This document shows positions 4,210-8,423 of a DNA stretch of 8,423 bases, in pieces. The DNA is from an uncultured Anaerotruncus sp. (GTDB lineage: Bacteria; Bacillota_A; Clostridia; Oscillospirales; CAG-272), in assembly GCA_958414155.1 (NCBI GenBank), contig CATYWI010000032.1, forward strand, positions 1 through 8,423. The letters are read 5' to 3'. Position 1 is the first letter of the stretch. Each line of letters starts with the position of its first letter. The notes under the pieces are model-generated. The model searched no databases and had not been told where the DNA came from. It saw only the letters and a list, made by a program, of their open reading frames with translations. Made by a program: the position numbers and the translations under genes.

Positions 4210-6668
4210 ACGGAAGAAGCGAACGCCGCGAGGCGTCGCGCGCGGGGACAAGCCTGCGCGGAAAATTGGAAAGGACAGGCGAGCGGATAGCCGCCGCCGC
4301 GCGCGCGGCGGCGCCCACGCTGCCGCGCGGAGCGGTGCTTAGCTGTGTGGCGTTCATGCTTTGCCGCGCGACGCTGCTCGGGGCAAGGCCGTTCGGCTTT
4401 GCATGGCTTGCGGCTGCGCCGCACGGCGTGCCGTTTATTGCGGCGGGAATACTTATATCCGCGCTCACGCTCGGCGGCAGCGAGGGAGTTATGCTGGCTT
4501 CGGTCTGCCTCTTCACGGTGGCGCTGAGGCTCGCGGTGCGGGCGCTGGTCGATCCGCCGCACGGCGGGCGGACGCTCGACGCCGCGTTCGGCGAAAACAT
4601 ATATCTCAGAATGGCAACGGCGTCGGTGGCTGCGTTCTCGGCGGGACTCTGGCGGCTCATTGCGGGCGGCTTTTACTTTTACGATCTGCGCGGGGCTATC
4701 GTGTCTATGATCGTGGCGCCGATAGCGGCGGGAATATTCGAGCCGGTATTCCGCCGTGAAAATTATTATAATGAAAAAAGCGCCGCCGAGGGAGCCGAAA
4801 AGCGCCGCCGTCCGCATCGCGGGCGCGGCATACGCGCATTGGTGTACGAGCTTGAACGCACGGCGCTCAGGTACGACGCGGCACTGGCGGCAGTGCTTTT
4901 CTGCGTTGTGTTTGCATTGCGCGGCGATACGTTCGCGGGGCTTGCGCCCGGACACGCCGCGTCTGCTTTTCTGATATTTGCCGCCGCAAGGCGGCGTGAC
5001 GCCTGGCGCGCCGCCGCGTGCGGAGCGTTGCTCGGCGCGGCGTTCGGCTGGCTCTGGATACCCGCCTACGCGCTGGCGGCGCTGGCTGCATGGGCGATAT
5101 TCCGCGTCTCGGACATGGGCGGTGCGGCGGCGGGGGCGCTCGTTCTGTCGCTCTCGGGCTTTTTTATCGGGGGCTTTTCGGGGCTTCTGACCGTTCTGCC
5201 CGCGTCGCTGACCGGTGCGGCGGCATTCTGCGCGACTGCGGCGGCGATCACGGCGCACACAAAGGATGCCACGTCTGCCGCGGAGCCATCTGCGGTCGGC
5301 GGCGAGGCTGCGCTTTTTGATGCGCGGGAGCGTATAGGCGAGCTTTCGGATGCCTTCGGCGAGCTTTCAACGGCGTTTTCCGAGCTTGCGGAGTGCCGCC
5401 GCGCTCCCGGCGAGACCGAGGTGCGCCGCATTGCGGACGAGGTGAGCGACGAGGTCTGCGCCGCCTGCCCGGAGAAAAAGCGCTGCTGGGAACTTGAGTA
5501 CGATTCAACGCTTGCGGCATTCTGCGCTCTGGCGGGCGATGCCTTCGGCGGTCACGCACGGCGCACTGCGGCAAAGCTGCCCGCGCGTTGCGGCAGACCT
5601 TCGGATATAACCGAACGCATGCGCACGCTCGCGGCGGCAGGACTGAGGCGCACGCTGGAGGATGAGCGACTTTCGCTTTTTGCCTGCGATTACCGTGCGA
5701 TATCCGGCATTCTTGCCGATGCGGCGGAGGCGAACCGCCGCGAGCATACGCCGGATGAGCAAGCCGGCGAGCGCGTTCGTGCAAGGCTTGCCGAGCTTGG
5801 CGTGCGTGCGCGGTCGGTGACCGTCTCGGGCGCACGCAGGGTGAAGATAGAGGTGGCAGGCGCCGATCTCACCCGCTGCCGCACGCGCGTTTCCGACCTG
5901 CGCCGTGCGCTTGAGGCAACGGTGGGCGTTCCGCTCACCGATCCCGCCTTCGAGCTTGACGGCGGCGAGGCGACGCTTTGTCTGCGTTCGCGCAGGAGGA
6001 TATCCGCCGCGTTCTCGGCGGCGCGCGGCGCGCCGGACGGCGGTGTGTGCGGCGATACGGTGATGCGGCTTGAAAACAGGAACGACTATTTTTACGCTTT
6101 CATATGCGACGGCATGGGGCGCGGCAGCGAGGCGGCGTTCACAGCGGGGGTGTGCGGCGTGTTTCTCAAGCGTATGCTTTCGGCGCAAAACAGCGTTGAG
6201 ACATCACTGCGGCTGCTCAACAGCATAATCCGCGGCAAGGGCGGCGACGAGTGCTCTGCCGGGGTCGATCTGCTTGAGATAGATCTGCTCACCGGCAAGG
6301 CAGCGCTTTACAAGGGCGGCGCGGCGCCGTCCTACCTGCGCCGCGGGGACAAGATATATTCGCTTTCCTCCCAAAGCGTGCCGCTCGGCATAATCGGCGA
6401 GCTTGACGCGGGCAAGACCGAATTCGCGGTGGAGCCGGGAGATATGATACTTATGATCTCGGACGGCGTATTGGCGGGTACCGATGAGGATGCCGACGGC
6501 AGTTATGTCTGGCTGCTCGATCTGCTTTCGGCGTGCGATGCGCGTCACCTTGACGAAACGGCGCGGCGGGCGCTGCGCATGGCGCGCATTGCGGGAAGCC
6601 GTGACGATGCCTCCGCGGCAGTTATCGCCATCGGCGAGGAGCCGCCGCGCCCCGGAGACGGGGCGTGA
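4206..6668 (+). CDS. spoIIE: Stage II sporulation protein E (membrane-bound PP2C phosphatase)
   Basis: SpoIIE dephosphorylates the anti-anti-sigma factor SpoIIAA, which frees sigma-F in the forespore, and it also acts at the polar septum through FtsZ. The 820-residue length matches B. subtilis SpoIIE (827). Layout: short basic cytoplasmic N-terminus (1-40); a multi-pass membrane region (about 41-180 and 222-350) split by a basic loop (183-210); a central regulatory region (about 355-600) with a Cys cluster CAACPEKKRCW (418-428); and the C-terminal PP2C domain (about 605-810). Probable metal-binding acids of the PP2C site are Asp617 in CGDTV, Asp635 in CDGMG, Asp753 in ISDG and Asp800/801 in SRDDAS. 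The TPS-like stretch GGAAPSYLRRGD (704-715) also matches the family. The gene stands alone, divergent from the SBP operon and followed by a terminator. It is visibly GC-richer than its neighbours, largely through Ala and Arg codons. Confidence 0.97.
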   Translation: MNGRSERREASRAGTSLRGKLERTGERIAAAARAAAPTLPRGAVLSCVAFMLCRATLLGARPFGFAWLAAAPHGVPFIAAGILISALTLGGSEGVMLASVCLFTVALRLAVRALVDPPHGGRTLDAAFGENIYLRMATASVAAFSAGLWRLIAGGFYFYDLRGAIVSMIVAPIAAGIFEPVFRRENYYNEKSAAEGAEKRRRPHRGRGIRALVYELERTALRYDAALAAVLFCVVFALRGDTFAGLAPGHAASAFLIFAAARRRDAWRAAACGALLGAAFGWLWIPAYALAALAAWAIFRVSDMGGAAAGALVLSLSGFFIGGFSGLLTVLPASLTGAAAFCATAAAITAHTKDATSAAEPSAVGGEAALFDARERIGELSDAFGELSTAFSELAECRRAPGETEVRRIADEVSDEVCAACPEKKRCWELEYDSTLAAFCALAGDAFGGHARRTAAKLPARCGRPSDITERMRTLAAAGLRRTLEDERLSLFACDYRAISGILADAAEANRREHTPDEQAGERVRARLAELGVRARSVTVSGARRVKIEVAGADLTRCRTRVSDLRRALEATVGVPLTDPAFELDGGEATLCLRSRRRISAAFSAARGAPDGGVCGDTVMRLENRNDYFYAFICDGMGRGSEAAFTAGVCGVFLKRMLSAQNSVETSLRLLNSIIRGKGGDECSAGVDLLEIDLLTGKAALYKGGAAPSYLRRGDKIYSLSSQSVPLGIIGELDAGKTEFAVEPGDMILMISDGVLAGTDEDADGSYVWLLDLLSACDARHLDETARRALRMARIAGSRDDASAAVIAIGEEPPRPGDGA

Positions 6669-6712
6669 GGACGTGCGGTAAAGGGTGTCTGCCATGCATT
6701 GTGTCGCATCCC

Positions 6713-6732
6713 GTTTTCCACTGTGTGAAAAC
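6713..6732. repeat. Short inverted repeat after spoIIE
   Basis: GTTTTC (6713-6718) and GAAAAC (6727-6732) are reverse complements with an 8-base loop. It lies in the spoIIE 3' region before the stronger hairpin at 6761. No T run follows, so it is at most an auxiliary 3'-end structure. Confidence 0.25.
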
Positions 6733-6760
6733 ATCCCGGACACTCGCGGAATCCGGCGAA

Positions 6761-6794
6761 AAAAACGCAAAAAAGCGCGTTTTTTTGCGTTTTT
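6761..6794. terminator. Bidirectional-looking terminator after spoIIE
   Basis: AAAAACGCAAAAAA (6761-6774) and TTTTTTGCGTTTTT (6781-6794) are exact reverse complements: a 14-bp stem with a six-base loop GCGCGT. The A and T flanks provide a U tract in both directions, although the stem core is AU-rich and only ACGC is strong. It is the most likely spoIIE transcription end, about 95 bases after the stop, and it insulates the next promoter, whose -35 begins 3 bases later. Confidence 0.75.
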
Positions 6795-6797
6795 CTC

Positions 6798-6826
6798 TTG
6801 AAAAACCGTTTTCCCTGTGTTATAAT
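6798..6826 (+). promoter_or_regulatory. Sigma-A promoter of the DUF1508 gene (extended -10)
   Basis: TTGAAA (6798-6803, five of six), 17-base spacer, TATAAT (6821-6826, six of six), preceded by TGT, an extended -10. Transcription should begin near 6833, giving a leader of about 32 bases with a strong SD. This predicts high, largely constitutive expression. Confidence 0.85.
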
Positions 6827-6864
6827 TATAACAGCTTCATTTAATAGCCGAAAGGGGAAATAAA

Positions 6865-7245
6865 ATGGGAAAATTCGTTATCAAGGAAACCAAAACAGGT
6901 TTCAAATTTGACCTTAAAGCAGGTAACGGCGAGATCATCGCTTCGTCCGAAATCTACAATGCACTCAAGTCTGCGCAGAACGGCGTTGAGTCGACAAAGA
7001 ACAACGCTCCCATCGCAAATGTTGAGGACCAGACCGTCGAGGGCTATGCCACCGAGAAGCATCCTAAGTTTGAGATGTATACCGACAAGGCGGGCGAGTA
7101 CCGCTTCAGACTGAAGGCAAAGAACGGCGAGATCATCGTGGTATCCGAGGGCTATAAGGCGAAAGCCGGCTGCCTCAACGGTATCGAGTCTGTCAAAAAG
7201 AACTGCGTTGACGCCAAGGTCGAAATGGCCGAGAAGAACGACTGA
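6865..7245 (+). CDS. DUF1508 / YegP-type protein with two tandem repeats
   Basis: The 126-residue protein holds two DUF1508 units. Unit 1 is at 2-54 (KFVIKETKTGFKFDLKAGNG, EIIASSEIY, NGVESTKNN). Unit 2 is at 67-120 (KFEMYTDKAGEYRFRLKAKN, GEIIVVSEGY, NGIESVKKN). The repeated core is F-x-LKAxNGEII-x-SE-x-Y followed by NG(V/I)ES-x-K-x-N. E. coli YegP has the same two-repeat layout in a slightly shorter chain. There is no signal peptide or membrane segment, so it is a small cytoplasmic protein. Its biochemical role is not established and I do not assign one. AAAGGGG (6851-6857) is 7 bases before the ATG, supporting the start. It is monocistronic: its own strong promoter lies upstream and a strong hairpin follows 16 bases after the stop. 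Confidence 0.93.
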   Translation: MGKFVIKETKTGFKFDLKAGNGEIIASSEIYNALKSAQNGVESTKNNAPIANVEDQTVEGYATEKHPKFEMYTDKAGEYRFRLKAKNGEIIVVSEGYKAKAGCLNGIESVKKNCVDAKVEMAEKND

Positions 7246-7261
7246 TTGGATTTATTACATA

Positions 7262-7301
7262 AATAAACGGCTGCCGCGCTTATGCGCGACAGCCGTTTAT
7301 T
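7262..7301. terminator. Bidirectional rho-independent terminator between convergent genes
   Basis: AATAAACGGCTG (7262-7273) pairs perfectly with CAGCCGTTTATT (7290-7301). After one C/A mismatch the stem continues as CGCGC (7275-7279) with GCGCG (7284-7288), closing on a TTAT loop. The arms end in AT-rich tracts on both sides, TTTATT on the plus strand and TTTATTTATG on the minus strand. It sits between the stop of the DUF1508 gene (7245) and the stop of the minus-strand lipoprotein (7311), so it serves both. Confidence 0.92.
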
Positions 7302-7310
7302 ATGCGGGCT

Positions 7311-7943
7311 TTATGAAAGCATTGCTTCCATCTGGGGCATTTCAACGTCGCCGAGAGCGGCGGTGAGGGAAATGCTTACAAGGTATTTGCCGACAAGACG
7401 GATATAGATGATCTGCTCTATGTTGACTGCCGTGCCCGCTACCGAGGTTTCAAGAGTCGCCTCAAGACGGCGGTATTCGTGCTCGCCTATCTTTGTGGTG
7501 GTAGTGTTGCCGAAGGTGTAGGACATGCCGCTGCCCTCTAACTGCTTGGTAATGTTTTCTTTGAGGCTTTTAACGCAATCGTCAACTGTGTTGACGGCCG
7601 CCGCAAGGGTGCTTATTTTTTCGATGGTCATTATGACGTTGCTTCCGCCGGTGCCGTTGGCGTGGAATTCGACCATCGAGGAGACATCGGAGGTTTCGAA
7701 CTTGTCGCCGTCCTTCATCATATCAAGGGCAACGCCCATGGATGATGCAATCTCCTCGTCGGTGGAAAATGTCCAGTCGGAGGGGGCGGTGAATGTGAGA
7801 TCAAGAAAATCGCTGTGATAAACGTTTCCGTTTACTGTACCGCGCTCATATTTTTTGGCAGTCCCCTTGTCGCCGCAGGCGCAAAGCGAAGCGGCAAGCA
7901 TAAGAATTGCAAGAATAAGCGCAAGTGTTTTTCTGTTTTTCAT
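7311..7943 (-). CDS. Small lipoprotein of unknown function
   Basis: A 210-residue lipoprotein: basic MKNRK, hydrophobic core 7-19, lipobox LCAC with the lipidated Cys at 23, then a short polar linker. The mature part is one compact domain beginning YHSDFLDLTFTAPSDWTFST (42-61), a pattern of aromatic-strand and P-x-x-W-x-F shared by many small clostridial lipoproteins. It is vaguely like PsbP/DcrB-type folds, but this is only a resemblance. Later segments alternate strands and an amphipathic helix (about 137-156). No catalytic motif is visible. The frame is open to a TTG at 8006, but that codon lies in the -35 box, so it is not the start. The ATG at 7943 gives a proper signal peptide. Its SD, AGAAAGG (complement of 7957-7963), is 13 bases away, longer than usual. 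It is monocistronic, divergent from yerC and convergent with the DUF1508 gene. Confidence 0.88.
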   Translation of the reverse strand: MKNRKTLALILAILMLAASLCACGDKGTAKKYERGTVNGNVYHSDFLDLTFTAPSDWTFSTDEEIASSMGVALDMMKDGDKFETSDVSSMVEFHANGTGGSNVIMTIEKISTLAAAVNTVDDCVKSLKENITKQLEGSGMSYTFGNTTTTKIGEHEYRRLEATLETSVAGTAVNIEQIIYIRLVGKYLVSISLTAALGDVEMPQMEAMLS

Positions 7944-7977
7944 AATTGTGACCGTACCTTTCTGTCTTGGTAAATTA

Positions 7978-8006
7978 ATTATACATGAATTGGCTTGCGT
8001 TGTCAA
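7978..8006 (-). promoter_or_regulatory. Perfect-consensus sigma-A promoter of the lipoprotein gene
   Basis: The minus strand reads TTGACA (complement of 8001-8006), 17 bases, TATAAT (7978-7983): both hexamers and the spacing match consensus exactly. The expected start near 7971 leaves a leader of about 27 bases. It implies strong expression unless repressed. Confidence 0.9.
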
Positions 8007-8037
8007 GACCCCGGCAGTGCAGTTTCAATAAAAACGG

Positions 8038-8066
8038 TTGACTTTTACGTGATAATGTGCTAAACT
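8038..8066 (+). promoter_or_regulatory. Sigma-A promoter of yerC (extended -10)
   Basis: TTGACT (8038-8043, five of six), 17-base spacer, TAAACT (8061-8066, four of six), with TGC directly before it as an extended -10. The -35 elements of this promoter and of the divergent lipoprotein promoter are 31 bases apart, so one bound regulator could affect both. Confidence 0.75.
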
Positions 8067-8104
8067 ATTAAAGAAAACGACGACCATTTGAAAGGAGCGG
8101 TAAA

Positions 8105-8404
8105 ATGGCAATTGCAAGAAGCGAGGCGACAGACAGGCTCTTCCGGAGCATTCTCAGCCTTGAGAGCATAGACGAATGCTATGATTATTTTGAGGACCTT
8201 TGCACGGTAAAGGAGCTGATAGATATGTCGCAGAGGCTCGATGTGGCAACAAAGCTCGCCGCCGGGGTGTCTTATCAGAAGATACAGGATGAAACCGGAG
8301 TCAGCTCGGCAACGATAGGCAGAGTGAACCGCTGCCTCAATTACGGCAGCGGCGGATACAGAAAAATGATTGGGAAGCTGAAGGACGGAAAAGGAAATAA
8401 GTGA
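8105..8404 (+). CDS. yerC: YerC/YecD family TrpR-like DNA-binding protein
   Basis: A 99-residue all-helical protein of the TrpR-related YerC/YecD family. The N-terminal helices include ESIDECYDYFEDLCTVKELI (20-39). The HTH covers about 43-75, with LDVATKLAAGVSYQKIQDET and then GVSSATIGRVNRCLNYG, where the SSATIGRVNR recognition helix is typical. The ending GGYRKMI is also characteristic. Length is full for the family. TrpR itself represses tryptophan genes with tryptophan as co-repressor. The target and ligand of YerC proteins are not established, so tryptophan control should not be assumed. AAAGGAG (8091-8097), 7 bases before the ATG, is a strong SD. It is transcribed from its own promoter and probably continues into the next gene, whose candidate start is 4 bases after the stop. 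Confidence 0.95.
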   Translation: MAIARSEATDRLFRSILSLESIDECYDYFEDLCTVKELIDMSQRLDVATKLAAGVSYQKIQDETGVSSATIGRVNRCLNYGSGGYRKMIGKLKDGKGNK

Positions 8405-8408
8405 CGCG

Positions 8409-8423
8409 ATGCGATATCCGCCG
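8409..8423 (+). CDS. Probable start of a further gene, cut by window edge
   Basis: An ATG at 8409, 4 bases after the yerC stop, opens MRYPP before the window ends. AAGGA (8391-8395) is 13 bases upstream. An alternative GTG at 8401 in another frame has that SD at 5 bases. MRYPP resembles the start of clostridial S66 LD-carboxypeptidases, but five residues cannot establish a family. Close spacing suggests cotranscription with yerC. Confidence 0.3.

Noticed and set aside
4176..5258. 360-codon minus-strand open frame inside spoIIE
   Set aside because: An Arg/Pro/Ala-rich shadow typical of GC-rich coding DNA; spoIIE on the other strand is certain.
5248..6770. Several 180-230 codon minus-strand frames over the spoIIE 3' half
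   Set aside because: Low-complexity basic translations, no SD, and fully explained as antisense of the SpoIIE phosphatase region.
8105..8404. Calling the regulator TrpR
   Set aside because: It matches the YerC/YecD branch, for which tryptophan dependence is not shown, and no trp genes are in the window.

Overview
The window reads as chromosomal DNA of a spore-forming, gut-type member of the Clostridia (Bacillota), most like Oscillospiraceae/Ruminococcaceae or relatives. Evidence: a full-length SpoIIE, a YerC/YecD TrpR-like regulator, two lipoproteins with LCAC lipoboxes, an orphan solute-binding protein of a type common in these bacteria, a LamG protein with a C-terminal GCGS-hydrophobic-KRKK anchor, and sigma-A promoters with extended -10 elements. 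This assignment is inference from gene content. No phage, transposon, CRISPR, tRNA or rRNA was seen.

Left block (1-3995, all minus strand). A strong extended -10 promoter (3967-3995) drives a lipoprotein solute-binding protein (2385-3890). A LamG surface protein (1291-2364) follows 20 bases later. Then come dTMP kinase tmk (488-1150) and an SGNH/DUF4886-type hydrolase cut by the window edge (1-436). No convincing terminator separates the four genes, so read-through is possible. The first two form a probable surface carbohydrate-binding pair with no permease or ATPase in the window; tmk is housekeeping.

Centre (3996-6864). A divergent intergenic region carries the SBP promoter and, on the other strand, a candidate spoIIE promoter with 21 bases between a GTGACA -35-like element and a perfect TATAAT. 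This is the wide spacing known for Spo0A-activated sigma-A promoters. spoIIE (4206-6668) encodes the multi-pass membrane PP2C phosphatase that activates sigma-F in the forespore. It is visibly richer in G and C than its neighbours. A 14-bp AT-rich hairpin (6761-6794) follows, and the next promoter starts 3 bases later.

Right block (6798-8423). A DUF1508 two-repeat protein (6865-7245, plus) converges on an uncharacterised small lipoprotein (7311-7943, minus), with a shared strong bidirectional terminator (7262-7301) between them. The lipoprotein promoter has perfect -35 and -10 hexamers at 17-bp spacing and stands back to back with the promoter of yerC (8105-8404, plus). A further gene probably begins at 8409 and leaves the window.

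The tracks that start at 3968 and 8006 overlap promoter hexamers, so the true starts of those two lipoproteins lie downstream. I found no clear multi-gene novel system. The best leads are the SBP-LamG pair, its GCGS-type C-terminal anchor, the spoIIE promoter geometry and the strongly promoted unknown lipoprotein.
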